Below, in pieces: positions 17,734 to 26,859 of a stretch of 64,000 bases of DNA (the stretch's first letter is position 1; every line of letters starts with the position of its first letter). Position numbers and translations under genes: made by a program. The stretch is from contig NZ_JAAAJC010000006.1 of NCBI RefSeq assembly GCF_009900715.1, positions 76,916 to 140,915 of the forward strand, given 5' to 3'. This DNA comes from Halococcus salsus. Lineage in GTDB: Archaea; Halobacteriota; Halobacteria; Halobacteriales; Halococcaceae. The notes under the pieces are model-generated. The model did no database searches, was not told where the DNA came from, and saw only the letters and a list, made by a program, of their open reading frames with translations.

Positions 17734-18219
17734 TCAGTGTTCAGTTGCCGGGACGCCCGCGACCGTCGTGTCCGGTGGGACGTCGTCGACGACCAGCGAG
17801 TTCGCGGCCACCCGCGCGTCGGCACCGATTTCGACACCCGGCAACACGATGGCCCCCGCACCGATCATCGCCCGCTCGCCGACCACGACCTCACCCGTGC
17901 GATACTCGTCCTGGAGGAATTCGTGGCACAGCAACGTGGCGTCGTAGCCGATGATCGCGTCGTCGCGAACGGTGATGAGCTCGGGCCAGAACACGTCCGG
18001 CGTGGATTCGAGCCCCCACGAGACCCCACGACCGATCGTGACCCCGAGCCGCCGGAGCAACCAGTTCTTTAGTCGGAGGCTCGGGTTGAGCCGCACCAGC
18101 CAGATCACGGCGTAGTTCCGCGCCACGACGAGCGGGGATTTCACATTAGTCCAGGACCACAGCGAGTTCCGCGAGCCGGACGTCGCGTGGTGGTCGATCC
18201 GGTCGTGGCGCGAAGGCAT
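17734..18219 (-). CDS. Hexapeptide-repeat acyltransferase
   Basis: A 161-residue left-handed beta-helix acyltransferase. Hexapeptide repeats are visible from about residue 75 to 155 (I-G-Y-D-A-T, I-G-A-G-A-I, I-G-A-D-A-R, V-A-G-V-P-A). The N-terminal helix region (L-N-P-S-L-R-L-K-N-W-L-L-R-R-L-G-V-T-I-G) is usual for the galactoside/maltose O-acetyltransferase-like group. It probably acetylates a sugar or similar hydroxyl using acetyl-CoA; the acceptor is unknown. The ATG at 18219 lies one base from the purD stop, so the pair is likely one operon with purD upstream. Confidence 0.8.
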   Translation of the reverse strand: MPSRHDRIDHHATSGSRNSLWSWTNVKSPLVVARNYAVIWLVRLNPSLRLKNWLLRRLGVTIGRGVSWGLESTPDVFWPELITVRDDAIIGYDATLLCHEFLQDEYRTGEVVVGERAMIGAGAIVLPGVEIGADARVAANSLVVDDVPPDTTVAGVPATEH

Positions 18220-18220
18220 C

Positions 18221-19585
18221 TCAGTGCCCGCTCGCGTCCCGGAGCTCGTCCATGTGCTCGACGCGGGACTCCACGAGATCCGCCGTCCCGATGTCGTGGC
18301 GCACCCTGAGCCCCTCCGTCCCAGCGTACGCGAGCGTCTCCTCGACGACCTCTTCGGCCGTCGCGATGTCGTCGGCGAGCCCGACCACCGCGAACGCCCG
18401 CGAGGTCGTGGTGTAGACCCCGTCGTCGCGCTCGTCGACGCTGGCGTAGAACAACATCGCCTCTGGCGGCCGTCCACCGTCCGCGGCCACCGAATCGCCC
18501 TCATCCGCGAACCGCTCGTTGATCTCCTCGATCGCCGACTCGTCCACGTTGACCTTCGCACCCGCGGTCGGGTCGTCGGGATAGCCGTCGGGGACCGCGT
18601 ACTTACACACCGTCGCGCGGTCGGCGAAGTCGAGGTCGGGCAGCGATTTGCCGTCGCGCCCCGCGGCGAGCACCGAGACGAAGTCGGTGTCGAGCACGGG
18701 CAGGACGTTCATCGCCTCCGGGTCGCCGAAACGCGCGTTGAACTCGACGACCTTTGGACCCTCGGCGGTCAGCATGAACTGGCCGTAGAGCACCCCCGTG
18801 TACCCGTCGAGCGCCGCAACGGTCTCCTCGACGATGCCGACGGCCACATCGTAGTCGGCCCGATCCATGAACGGCAGGGTCGCTTCGCTATCGCTGTAAC
18901 TCCCCATCCCACCTGTGTTCGGTCCCTCGTCGCCCTCGTAGGCGCGCTTGTGGTCCTGAACCGCGGGCGTCACTCGAACGTCGTCGTTTGTCACCAGCGC
19001 CTGAACCGTGAACTCCTCGCCGACGAGGCGTTCCTCGACGACGACGCGGTCGTAGTCGGCGTCCCGAAGGTACTCGATGGCCTCCTCGGGCGTGACCTGG
19101 TCGCCGATAACGCGAACGCCCTTTCCACCAGTGAGCCCGGCCGGCTTGACGACCCAGCCCTCGCCGTGCTCCTCGACGAACTCGCAGGCGCGCTCGGTGT
19201 CGTCGAACGTCTCGAACGCGGGGCACCCGGGGATGTCGTGTTCGCGCATGAAGCGGCGCTGGTAGGCCTTGTCCGTCTCGATGCGCGCCGTGTCCGCGGT
19301 CGGGCCGAAGGCGTAGACCCCGCTGTCCACGAGCGCGTCGGCCACGCCGGCTTCGAGCGGCGTCTCCGGGCCCACGACCGCGAGGGTCGCGCCGACCTCC
19401 TCGGCGTACGCCACGACGGCCTGCGGGGTCGTGGTGTCGAGGGTCTCGAACCCGTCGGCCAGCGCGGCGATACCGGGGTTCCGGTTCCCGGCACAGGCGT
19501 AGAGCGTCGTGTCGCCCGCGTCGACCGCGCGCGCGATGGCGTGTTCGCGACCCCCGCCCCCCACCAGCAGGACAGTCTCCGTCAT
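18221..19585 (-). CDS. purD: Phosphoribosylamine-glycine ligase
   Basis: A 454-residue ATP-grasp enzyme (GAR synthetase) for the second step of purine synthesis: phosphoribosylamine + glycine + ATP to glycinamide ribonucleotide. The N-terminal domain begins with L-L-V-G-G-G-G-R-E-H-A-I-A, diagnostic for PurD. The ATP-grasp domain contains P-A-G-L-T-G-G-K-G-V near 140-150, N-T-G-G-M-G-S-Y near 225, and the metal-binding E-F-N-A-R-F-G-D-P-E near 285-295. On the coding strand a TATA-like ACTTTAG lies about 30 bases before the start. Confidence 0.95.
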   Translation of the reverse strand: MTETVLLVGGGGREHAIARAVDAGDTTLYACAGNRNPGIAALADGFETLDTTTPQAVVAYAEEVGATLAVVGPETPLEAGVADALVDSGVYAFGPTADTARIETDKAYQRRFMREHDIPGCPAFETFDDTERACEFVEEHGEGWVVKPAGLTGGKGVRVIGDQVTPEEAIEYLRDADYDRVVVEERLVGEEFTVQALVTNDDVRVTPAVQDHKRAYEGDEGPNTGGMGSYSDSEATLPFMDRADYDVAVGIVEETVAALDGYTGVLYGQFMLTAEGPKVVEFNARFGDPEAMNVLPVLDTDFVSVLAAGRDGKSLPDLDFADRATVCKYAVPDGYPDDPTAGAKVNVDESAIEEINERFADEGDSVAADGGRPPEAMLFYASVDERDDGVYTTTSRAFAVVGLADDIATAEEVVEETLAYAGTEGLRVRHDIGTADLVESRVEHMDELRDASGH

Positions 19586-19791
19586 GCTGGGTAGGCGTTG
19601 CCGGTCGGTCTAAAGTGTACCCCTCCCGGTCGAATACGGGTCGGCGATCCCGCCAACCTCGAAACGTTCGGGCATCTCAGATCGGTCGACAACACCGATC
19701 TCGGGCCACGAGAACGGACTCCACGTGCGCTGCAGTAGCAAGCCTCCTGACTAATCGTCTCCGGCCCGAGATCGTCAACGAGGCAACAGCA

Positions 19792-20601
19792 ATGTTCTAC
19801 CACGACGACGAACTCCAGTACGAGGTCGAGGTCGAAGATCCGGACCCGCGGTTCGCGAAGATGCTCCAGCAGGCCATCGGCGGGGCCGAAGGGGAGATGC
19901 GGGTCGCGCTCCAGTACATGTTCCAGGCGTTCGCGGTGCCAGCCGAGAAGAATGAGTACCGTCAACTGCTGATGGGGACCGCGACCGAGGAGCTGGGCCA
20001 CATCGAGATGCTCGCGACGGCGGTCGCGAAGAACCTCCAGGGGGCCTCCGAGGACCAGCGCGAGGCCGCACGCGAGGACGCCGTGATCGCCGAGATGATG
20101 GACAGCGGTCAGCCCCGCCAGGCGCTCTCGGCCGGCCTCCACGCGATGCCGGTCGACTCGAACGGCGCGCCCTTTACCGGCGGCTACGTCGTCGCGAGCG
20201 GCAACCTCGCGGCCGACATGTACGCGAACGTGATGGCCGAGTCGACGGGCCGATTGCTCGCCACCCGGCTCTACGAGATCACCGACGACCCCGGCATGGA
20301 GGACATGCTCTCGTACCTCATCGCCCGCGACACCATGCACCAGAACCAGTGGCACGCCGCGCTCGACACCATGGACGACCACCTGCCGGTGCCGAACAGC
20401 TTCCCGCAGGAGAAGGAGAACCAGGACTACAACTACGAGTTCATGTCGACTTACCGGGAGAGCAAGCCCGACCCCGAACAGCGCTGGACGCAGGGCGAGT
20501 CCATCGACGGCGAGGGCGAGTTCTCCTACGGCGACCAGCCCGGTGGCGGCGAACCCGACCTCGACGACGTCATCGAGGCCATGCACAACGAGATCAACTA
20601 A
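19792..20601 (+). CDS. Manganese catalase
   Basis: A 269-residue dimanganese (non-heme) catalase that disproportionates hydrogen peroxide. The ferritin-like four-helix core is visible: E-M-R-V-A-L-Q-Y near residue 37, the metal-ligand T-E-E-L-G-H-I-E near 65-72, a second ligand set around A-E-S-T-G-R near 150, and R-D-T-M-H-Q-N-Q-W-H near 180-190. The C-terminal arm (about 210-269) is acidic and Gly/Pro-rich. The ATG at 19792 was preferred to upstream in-frame codons because M-F-Y-H-D-D-E-L-Q-Y is the expected family start. The gene stands alone. Confidence 0.93.
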   Translation: MFYHDDELQYEVEVEDPDPRFAKMLQQAIGGAEGEMRVALQYMFQAFAVPAEKNEYRQLLMGTATEELGHIEMLATAVAKNLQGASEDQREAAREDAVIAEMMDSGQPRQALSAGLHAMPVDSNGAPFTGGYVVASGNLAADMYANVMAESTGRLLATRLYEITDDPGMEDMLSYLIARDTMHQNQWHAALDTMDDHLPVPNSFPQEKENQDYNYEFMSTYRESKPDPEQRWTQGESIDGEGEFSYGDQPGGGEPDLDDVIEAMHNEIN

Positions 20602-20678
20602 CTACCCTCACAGTCACCGACGATCCACGGGGACCCAGCCGTAGTCTTCTTGTCCTCCTGTCCTGTTCGTCCGAGTAG

Positions 20679-22352
20679 ATGGGGTCTCGGGCAACGCGGA
20701 TCGCCGCCGTCGCTTTCTGCCTACTCCTCTGTATGGCCAGCGTGAGCGCCCCTATCGGCGCGTCCACGAGCCCGTCGCTGTCGTCGTCACCGGCCCCGGA
20801 CGCCCAGGAGTCGGTAGCGGCCGATCGCGACGAACACGGCGATCGGGGGTTCCAGATCGGGGCGGGGAACCGCTCCGCCCAGCTGCAGGCGGAGTCCCCG
20901 AACACGCTCACGATCGTCGCCCAAACCGACGAGCGCGTCTACTACAACGCGACGACGAACGGCCAGTTCGAGCCGGGAAGCGCGGCCGACTTGGTGGGGG
21001 CCGAGCAACCCGATACGGTCTCGAACGCCACCGCGGCGGGCTCGACCGCTGAGGGTGGCGTCGACGACTTCAACTTCACCGGACAGCTCACCGACCTCCG
21101 GGTCCGCGGCGGGCCGGCTCGCGTCTACGTCAACGGGAACCGGATCAATCCCGCCGCGGTCCCGGACACCACCGTCTCGTCGCTCAACACGACCGCGATC
21201 CTCACCGTTCCCGCCAACGAACGCCAGGAGGAGACACACTCCCGGGCGGCGCTGGACGTCTCGGCGTCGCTCGCACTCGAAAACGACCGGCTCAGTGGAC
21301 GGTACCAACGGCTGTTGCTGGACGAGCGGTTCAACGCCATCGAATCCCCGGCGCTCCGACAGACGACGGTCAGCGCGGCCGCGAGGGTGATCGAACGGGG
21401 CATCGAACGGCTCTCGACCCGCCAGCAGTCGTCGATAGCGGCCTACAACAACGGCTCGCTGACGGCTCACGAGTTCCTCCGCGACCTCGCCGTCATCGAC
21501 GAACGGGCCGGACAGCTCTCGCTCGCGACGGACCGCGTGGTCGCCCGGTCCCAGTCGACGCCCGGGGCGACGGTCGACGGACAGAGCGTCAGTAGCTGGG
21601 CGCAGGACCGCGACCTCGAACTCGCGACGCTGCAGGGCCCGGTCCGGGAGCAGATCCAAGAGGCGCTCAACGGGAATCACACCGACCAGGGCACGCGCGC
21701 CACCCCGACCGGTGCGTCGAGGGCCGTCGACGAACGGGGCGGCCAACGCCAGTTCCCCACACCGCTCCCGGTGTACGTCGAGACGTCGAACCGTGGCGTG
21801 ATGCTGGCGACGGTCGTCGACGGCGAGTACTACCGCGAACTCTCGCTCTCACGCCAGCGCAACGCGACCGGGGACCGGTTGTCCGACGTCGACGCGATCT
21901 TCAACCGCGTGGCGGAGCTGTACCCCTGGGCGTCGGCGCACTCGCGGACCACCGGGCTGACGGGGAGTCGCCAGAGCGAGCTCTCGGGGGTCACGATCGG
22001 GCACTCCCACGGCGAGCTCACGACGTTCCTCAACCTGAGCACGGGCCGCGTCGTCGCCGAACACCAGCGGAAGACGCTGGCGAGCGTGCCGACGGCCGAC
22101 CCGGTGAACGCGACGAGGGGTGGGGTCCGACTCAGCGTCGAACGGACCCAGCCGACCGGCCCGCTCCACCTCTCGCTGGCGACACCCGACGGGGAACCGA
22201 TCGACGGCACGGTACGCGTCGGTGGCGGGCCGGCCATCCGGACGGGGACCGACGGCGACCACTGGACCGTCGCCCCGGACGGTCGGGCGACCGTCGTGGC
22301 ACGCGCGAACAACGAAACGGTCCGGGTACGGTTGCCGCCACAACCGTCGTAG
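20679..22352 (+). CDS. Secreted haloarchaeal protein (DUF7096/DUF7094-like)
   Basis: A 557-residue protein with a hydrophobic Sec signal peptide at residues 8-29. The exported part is polar, Asn/Thr/Ser-rich with many N-x-S/T sequons (e.g. N-A-T-T-N, N-F-T-G, N-G-S-L), suggesting N-glycosylation at the cell surface. No hydrophobic C-terminal anchor is seen; it ends P-P-Q-P-S. The central region (about 180-290) is helical and Arg/Glu-rich, and the final 130 residues look like beta-sandwich modules. It resembles a haloarchaeal family I recall as DUF7096/DUF7094, of unknown function. Confidence 0.6.
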   Translation: MGSRATRIAAVAFCLLLCMASVSAPIGASTSPSLSSSPAPDAQESVAADRDEHGDRGFQIGAGNRSAQLQAESPNTLTIVAQTDERVYYNATTNGQFEPGSAADLVGAEQPDTVSNATAAGSTAEGGVDDFNFTGQLTDLRVRGGPARVYVNGNRINPAAVPDTTVSSLNTTAILTVPANERQEETHSRAALDVSASLALENDRLSGRYQRLLLDERFNAIESPALRQTTVSAAARVIERGIERLSTRQQSSIAAYNNGSLTAHEFLRDLAVIDERAGQLSLATDRVVARSQSTPGATVDGQSVSSWAQDRDLELATLQGPVREQIQEALNGNHTDQGTRATPTGASRAVDERGGQRQFPTPLPVYVETSNRGVMLATVVDGEYYRELSLSRQRNATGDRLSDVDAIFNRVAELYPWASAHSRTTGLTGSRQSELSGVTIGHSHGELTTFLNLSTGRVVAEHQRKTLASVPTADPVNATRGGVRLSVERTQPTGPLHLSLATPDGEPIDGTVRVGGGPAIRTGTDGDHWTVAPDGRATVVARANNETVRVRLPPQPS

Positions 22353-22423
22353 TCCAACTCACACACACCGTTCTCGGCAGGGGTCGGAGGACCGATCGAA
22401 AAACGGAGTCGAATCGTCGGTCG

Positions 22424-23092
22424 TCAGTACTCGCCTTCGCCGGCCTCGTTGTCGTCGTATCGGCCGGTGGCGCGGTCGTAGACCGAATAGAGGTAGAGGG
22501 TGGTCGCCGCGAACACGCCGGTCCCGCCCCAGAACAGCGCCGGCGGGCCGCCGTGGCTCACGCCCGGTACGTAGGGGTATTCGAGGGACTTGTCCTCCAT
22601 GATGGTGTCCGACTCCGGGACGATCCCGCTGCCGACCTCGTCGGGGATCTCCGTTCCCTCGGCGGGGCCGCCAGGGCTCCCGCAGACGATCCGGGCGACC
22701 ATCCCGAGCGACTTGTGGGGAGTACAGTAGTAGTCGTAGGTGCCCTCGGTCTGGAAGGTGTAGGAGAACGAGCCCGAGCTGATCACCCCGCTGTCCCAGC
22801 TCTTCGCGCCCTCGGGGATGAGGGTGTTCGAGGCCTGTGGGTTGCCCTGGGAGTACGAGGCCGTGGAGTGCTGGCCGCTCTCGATCGTCCACTCCACGGT
22901 GTCGCCGGGTTCGACGTAGAGCCCCACCGGGTCGAAGTAGTAGTCCGAGCCCTCGGTGTACATCCCGACGGTGTGGGTCGTGCCGCCGCCCTGCTGGTGC
23001 TGTCGGAGCGTGGTCACGGCCCCGGCCTCACCCATCGTACCGACCGCCACCGCCGTCCCCGCGGCACCCGCCAGGAACGTCCGTCGCTGCAT
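22424..23092 (-). CDS. Halocyanin-like blue copper protein with C-terminal anchor
   Basis: A 222-residue type I copper protein. The N-terminus M-Q-R-R-T-F-L-A-G-A is a twin-arginine (Tat) signal. The plastocyanin-type fold supplies the copper ligands His75, Cys123, His126 and Met131 (motif C-T-P-H-K-S-L-G-M). A hydrophobic helix near residues 186-204 probably anchors the protein in the membrane with the cupredoxin domain outside. It lies at the end of the bc-type cluster on the same strand, so it is a plausible electron acceptor for the Rieske/cytochrome b complex. It is separated from that cluster by the glutaredoxin and a plus-strand gene. Confidence 0.85.
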   Translation of the reverse strand: MQRRTFLAGAAGTAVAVGTMGEAGAVTTLRQHQQGGGTTHTVGMYTEGSDYYFDPVGLYVEPGDTVEWTIESGQHSTASYSQGNPQASNTLIPEGAKSWDSGVISSGSFSYTFQTEGTYDYYCTPHKSLGMVARIVCGSPGGPAEGTEIPDEVGSGIVPESDTIMEDKSLEYPYVPGVSHGGPPALFWGGTGVFAATTLYLYSVYDRATGRYDDNEAGEGEY

Positions 23093-23195
23093 CAGCCGTC
23101 ACCCTCCGGTCGCCGTCGGATCGCGTGCATACGAGGCCCTTGATCGCCGGTTGGTGTATGTGTTCCGAACTCGGAATCGGCCGACAGGGGAGCGA

Positions 23196-23489
23196 TCACG
23201 ATCGAAGATCGTGTGGGTTCGACTCGTTCGGTTCCTCGTCGGTGGCGAGCCGTCGCCGGAGGTCGGCCTCGTCGACGCGGAACTTGTACCGCGGCCGGTC
23301 GTCGACGAGGACGTACGGCACCCGCTCGCCGTAGGTCTCCTGGAGCTCCGGGTCGGTATCGACGTCGACCTCGTGCACCTCGACGGGGGTCGCGACCGCC
23401 TCGGCGACGCGGTCGATCGCCGCGAGCGCGTCCTCACAGAGATGGCAGTCCTCGCGCGAGTAGACGGTGATCGTCCTCGAATCGGTCAC
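23196..23489 (-). CDS. Glutaredoxin-family thiol oxidoreductase
   Basis: A 97-residue thioredoxin-fold protein. The active-site dithiol C-H-L-C follows I-T-V-Y-S-R-E-D near residues 13-16. The cis-proline region reads R-V-P-Y-V near 53, as in glutaredoxin-like (DUF836) proteins. A GTG at 23489 was taken as start because it places the first beta-strand at the usual distance; the frame remains open further upstream through unrelated sequence. The tail is Asp/Glu-rich. It probably reduces disulfides in the cytoplasm. Confidence 0.8.
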   Translation of the reverse strand: MTDSRTITVYSREDCHLCEDALAAIDRVAEAVATPVEVHEVDVDTDPELQETYGERVPYVLVDDRPRYKFRVDEADLRRRLATDEEPNESNPHDLRS

Positions 23490-23613
23490 GGCTCGTGTAG
23501 GCGATCCGGCCTCAAAGCGACTCCGGTCGGGATCAGAAGGGTGTTGGTCGCGGGTGCCGTACTCGTGGGTAGACACCCAGCGCCGGGATCGGCGACTGGA
23601 CCCGACACCGACC

Positions 23614-23874
23614 ATGACGATCCGCTCGTACCTCGACCGATTCGTCCACCCCCGAGTCGCGGCGATCGCCACCGTCGGCGCACTGCTCTGGCTCGCGTCC
23701 TTCGCCGTCGCGGCCATCGGGCTCGGGATCCGGACGTCCTCTCCGCTCTGGAGCATCCGACTCTTCGCCGCCTCGGGCTATCTCGGCCTCTTCGGGATGG
23801 GAACCATCGCGGCGTGTGCGCTCTGGCTCGGTGGCGTTCGGGTCGTTCAGGTCACGCGTCGTTTCGCCGGCTGA
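23614..23874 (+). CDS. Small membrane protein, unknown function
   Basis: An 86-residue protein with two predicted transmembrane helices (about 14-37 and 47-72) and short basic ends (R-S-Y-L-D-R-F-V-H-P-R at the start, V-T-R-R-F-A-G at the end). It is the only plus-strand gene inside the respiratory cluster. Small haloarchaeal membrane proteins of this type (I recall DUF7321) tend to be found near bc-complex genes. No catalytic motif is visible. Confidence 0.6.
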   Translation: MTIRSYLDRFVHPRVAAIATVGALLWLASFAVAAIGLGIRTSSPLWSIRLFAASGYLGLFGMGTIAACALWLGGVRVVQVTRRFAG

Positions 23875-23887
23875 GGTTTCGAACCCG

Positions 23888-24082
23888 CTACTCCTCGGCC
23901 GACTCCTCCTCGTCGACCTCGATGTAGACCGTCGCGAGACCGATCACGACACCGAGCACGCCGAGCACCGGGCCGAGCGAGCCCGCCGCACCTTCGAGGA
24001 ACACCACGACCAACACCAGCGCGACGAGCTTCGAGAGCCGGTCGACCAGAAAGTAGGTTCGCGGGTCGAGCGAGACGGCCAT
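23888..24082 (-). CDS. Small membrane protein of the bc cluster (DUF7314-like)
   Basis: A 64-residue protein with a short N-terminal amphipathic segment, two closely spaced hydrophobic helices (about 18-33 and 35-54) and an acidic end (D-E-E-E-S-A-E-E). Its start lies three bases after the cytochrome b stop, so it is co-transcribed with the bc-complex genes and may be a small accessory subunit. I have no direct evidence for its function. Confidence 0.65.
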   Translation of the reverse strand: MAVSLDPRTYFLVDRLSKLVALVLVVVFLEGAAGSLGPVLGVLGVVIGLATVYIEVDEEESAEE

Positions 24083-24085
24083 CGC

Positions 24086-25495
24086 TCAGTCGTCGTCGGG
24101 CATCCGACCGGCGCTGTCCATCTTCGAGCGGCTACCCGAACGTTTCGAGTCCTTCCGACGGACCCGCCGGCGGAGCATCGCGTAGACGATTAGGCCGTAG
24201 ACGACGGGCACGACCACCGAGAGGATCTGGAGCGGGAGCTTCAGCTCCGTGGCCGGGATCCCGATCGATTCGGCGACGATCTCGTTCATCCCGGCGATCG
24301 AGAGCATCAGGACGAACGCGATCGAGGCGATGCCGACGGCGGTCGGCAGCGGCCGGTCGAGCGGGTTCGCCGTGAAGTGTCGGGGTTCCTCGCTACGGTC
24401 GACGAACGGCCAGAGGAACATCGCCCCGACGACGAGCCCGGGGATGAGGACGCCGAAGACGAAGGTCCCGTAGCTCCCGAGCGCCGATATCGCGAGCTTC
24501 AACGCGCCGTAGGTCCACATGAAGAACCACGCCGGCGCGGGCTGGAGCGGCGTCTCGAACGGCGACGCCGGCCCGGCGATCGCGATCCGCTGGATCGGGA
24601 ACAGCCCCGCGAGGAACGAGACGATCCCGACGGTGAACAGCCCGACGATTATCGTGACCGCGATCTGGTTCGGGGCGAACGGGATCCCGACGACCACCGA
24701 CTCGTCGTCGTAGTCGGGGGCGTTCTCGGTGTCGGGCAGGTCCTTTCGCGTCCCCTGCTGTTCGGTGTGTTTCTGGCGAACCAGGATCCCGAGGTGGGCC
24801 GCGATGAGACCGGCGATCACCGCCGGCAGGAGGAAGACGTGATAGAAGAACATCCGCGGGATGATGGTCGAGGCGTTCGCCGGCCAGTTCCCCCCGAAGA
24901 CCAGGTTCGTCACCCAAGTCCCGATGAACGGGATCGACTGGGTGAGCTGGAAGCCGATACCGGTCGCGGTCTGACTGAAGTTGTCGTAGGGGAGCGCGTA
25001 GCCGAGGAACCCCTCGATCATCGCGATCGCGAGCAGGCTCGTACCGATCACCCAGTTGATCTCGCGCGGGTTGCGGTAGGCACCGCTGAAGAAGATCCGC
25101 ATCGCGTGGATGCCGATGGCCGCGACGAAGACGTAGGAGGCCCAGTGATGTAGCATCCGGACGTACATCCCGAGCCGGACGTCGTAGGTGATGTGGAGCA
25201 CGCTGGAGAACGCCTGCGGGACGGTGGTCCCGGCGTAGTCCGAGACCTGCCCGACGTACTGGACGTTCTGTGCGGCCGGTACGTAGAGCAGCCCGAGCAC
25301 GGTGCCGGTCACCGCGAGGATGACGAAGCAGAACAGCGAGACCTCACCGAGCAGGAAGGAGCCGTAGCGGTCCTCCGGGAACGCCTTGCCGAGGAGTTCG
25401 TCGTCGAGGTCGAGACGCGAATCGAACCACTGGTAGATGCGGCTGTGCGAGTAGCGCTCGTTCGTCTCGGCCTCCTGTGGGTCTGGATGCGCCAT
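24086..25495 (-). CDS. petB: Cytochrome b subunit of a bc-type complex
   Basis: A 469-residue membrane protein combining the N-terminal cytochrome b domain and a C-terminal subunit IV-like domain in one chain. The N-domain has paired heme-ligand histidines (M-L-H-H-W-A near 115 and H-A-M-R-I-F near 130; F-F-Y-H-V-F near 215 and A-A-H-L-G near 230). The Q-site region reads P-A-P-A-W-F-F-M-W, replacing the usual PEWY with P-A-W-F. At least nine hydrophobic helices are visible. The C-terminal tail is charged (R-R-R-V-R-R-K). It follows the Rieske gene with a three-base gap. Electrons from quinol would pass to the Rieske protein and on to halocyanin. Confidence 0.9.
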   Translation of the reverse strand: MAHPDPQEAETNERYSHSRIYQWFDSRLDLDDELLGKAFPEDRYGSFLLGEVSLFCFVILAVTGTVLGLLYVPAAQNVQYVGQVSDYAGTTVPQAFSSVLHITYDVRLGMYVRMLHHWASYVFVAAIGIHAMRIFFSGAYRNPREINWVIGTSLLAIAMIEGFLGYALPYDNFSQTATGIGFQLTQSIPFIGTWVTNLVFGGNWPANASTIIPRMFFYHVFLLPAVIAGLIAAHLGILVRQKHTEQQGTRKDLPDTENAPDYDDESVVVGIPFAPNQIAVTIIVGLFTVGIVSFLAGLFPIQRIAIAGPASPFETPLQPAPAWFFMWTYGALKLAISALGSYGTFVFGVLIPGLVVGAMFLWPFVDRSEEPRHFTANPLDRPLPTAVGIASIAFVLMLSIAGMNEIVAESIGIPATELKLPLQILSVVVPVVYGLIVYAMLRRRVRRKDSKRSGSRSKMDSAGRMPDDD

Positions 25496-25498
25496 CGG

Positions 25499-26170
25499 TT
25501 AGGCGGTCCCGACCGGCCCTTCGAAGTTGCCGGTCGCGACGAGGACGTCCCCCTGCTGTGAGACCGCGATCGGGAGCTGTGGGATCGGTCTCGACGCGGG
25601 CCCGGCGACCACCTGCGCACCCTTCGTCGCGTCGTACTCGCTGCCGTGACACGGACACTGCGGGTAGCCGTTGAGGTGGTTCTCGACCAGACAGCCCGCG
25701 TGGGTACAGACCATCGAGTAGGCGACGTAGCCCTGGGCCGTGCCGTCGATGTTGGTTGGCTCCTCGAAGTCGCTCTGGTTGTACCGGAGCAACAGCGTCG
25801 TCGCTTCCTTCTCCTTCACCGGGTTGCCGTTCTCCTGGGGGAGCGCGAGGATGTGCTCCTCGGGGGCGCTCCCCTTCTGGAGCGAGTTGAGGTTGATCGG
25901 GTCGCCGTTCTGCTTGACGAGCTGGGTACCCTGTGTGTAGATCTCCGAACTCGCCCCCGAGGCGTTGCCCGCACCGGCCAGCCCCTGGAGGGCCGGCAGG
26001 GCGAACGTCGCGACGGAGACCGTCCCCGCGATCCCGCCGAGCCACTTGGCGACGTCGCGCCGTCGCGCGTCGGGTGGTTCGTACCACATTCCGTCGGCGT
26101 CCTCACGCTCGACGAGCCGTCCTTCGGTCGCTTCGTCCGCGGATGTGTCGGTTGTGTTGTCGTCCGTCAT
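25499..26170 (-). CDS. petA: Rieske 2Fe-2S subunit
   Basis: A 223-residue Rieske iron-sulfur protein. The N-terminus is acidic, then R-R-R-D-V-A-K-W precedes a hydrophobic helix (about 40-62), fitting a Tat-dependent, uncleaved anchor. Cluster-binding boxes C-T-H-A-G-C (near 156-161) and C-P-C-H-G (near 170-174) are intact. The ATG overlaps the stop of the upstream DUF7318-like gene by four bases, and cytochrome b follows within three bases, so these genes form one operon. Confidence 0.92.
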   Translation of the reverse strand: MTDDNTTDTSADEATEGRLVEREDADGMWYEPPDARRRDVAKWLGGIAGTVSVATFALPALQGLAGAGNASGASSEIYTQGTQLVKQNGDPINLNSLQKGSAPEEHILALPQENGNPVKEKEATTLLLRYNQSDFEEPTNIDGTAQGYVAYSMVCTHAGCLVENHLNGYPQCPCHGSEYDATKGAQVVAGPASRPIPQLPIAVSQQGDVLVATGNFEGPVGTA

Positions 26171-26817
26171 TGGTTATCGGAATCCGAACGTTTCGTGAGC
26201 TTTCCCTCGTGGCCCCGGTCCTCGGCGACGTGGATCCGCGGCATGAACGACGCGGTGTAGATCGTGGCGAAGACCCCGAGCGAGATGAACGCCATCCCGG
26301 CGTAGACACCGAGATACTGGGTCCGGGCCCACGTGAACGCCTCCACCCCGAACAGGAGCGAAAACGACGTCGCCGTCCACGACATGACCACGATCCCGAT
26401 CATGCCGGGCGTGGCGTAGTCCGCCGGCCAGTACTCCGCGAGCCGGCGCGAGCCGGAGAGGAGGTACGGCGGGAGCGACGGGGCTTCGCGAGCCTGCCCG
26501 CCGTCCGGCGCGACCGTCCCGTCGCGGTGTTCGGCCCGTGACCGTCGCAGGTGGCTGATGACTCTGATGTATCTGAGCGTGTAGTAGAGCATTCCCATCA
26601 GCGCGAAGAGGGCGACGAACGTCACCACGCCGGCGACGAACTCGTTGACCTCGACGGGCATCGGGAGGAACGTCTCGGTCGGGTTGATGACGCCGCGGTC
26701 CTCGGAGAGGACGACGGCGGACTCGGACTCGTGGGACGCCAACGCGAAGAACCACATCGGGACGAGCAACACCCCGATCAACAGCCCGATGACACCGGTT
26801 TCTTTTTCGATCTTCAT
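26167..26817 (-). CDS. Membrane protein at head of bc operon (DUF7318-like)
   Basis: A 216-residue protein with five likely transmembrane helices (about 9-27, 57-80, 131-150, 158-180 among them). It resembles the haloarchaeal family I recall as DUF7318, which is found first in bc-complex operons. No heme-binding pair or metal motif is obvious. It probably is an accessory or assembly subunit. It overlaps the Rieske gene by four bases. Its 186-base upstream region holds a possible structured RNA leader. Confidence 0.7.
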   Translation of the reverse strand: MKIEKETGVIGLLIGVLLVPMWFFALASHESESAVVLSEDRGVINPTETFLPMPVEVNEFVAGVVTFVALFALMGMLYYTLRYIRVISHLRRSRAEHRDGTVAPDGGQAREAPSLPPYLLSGSRRLAEYWPADYATPGMIGIVVMSWTATSFSLLFGVEAFTWARTQYLGVYAGMAFISLGVFATIYTASFMPRIHVAEDRGHEGKLTKRSDSDNQ

Positions 26818-26859
26818 GATTCGGTTCGGTACGAAACGGTCAGGGGCGGAGCATCACAA

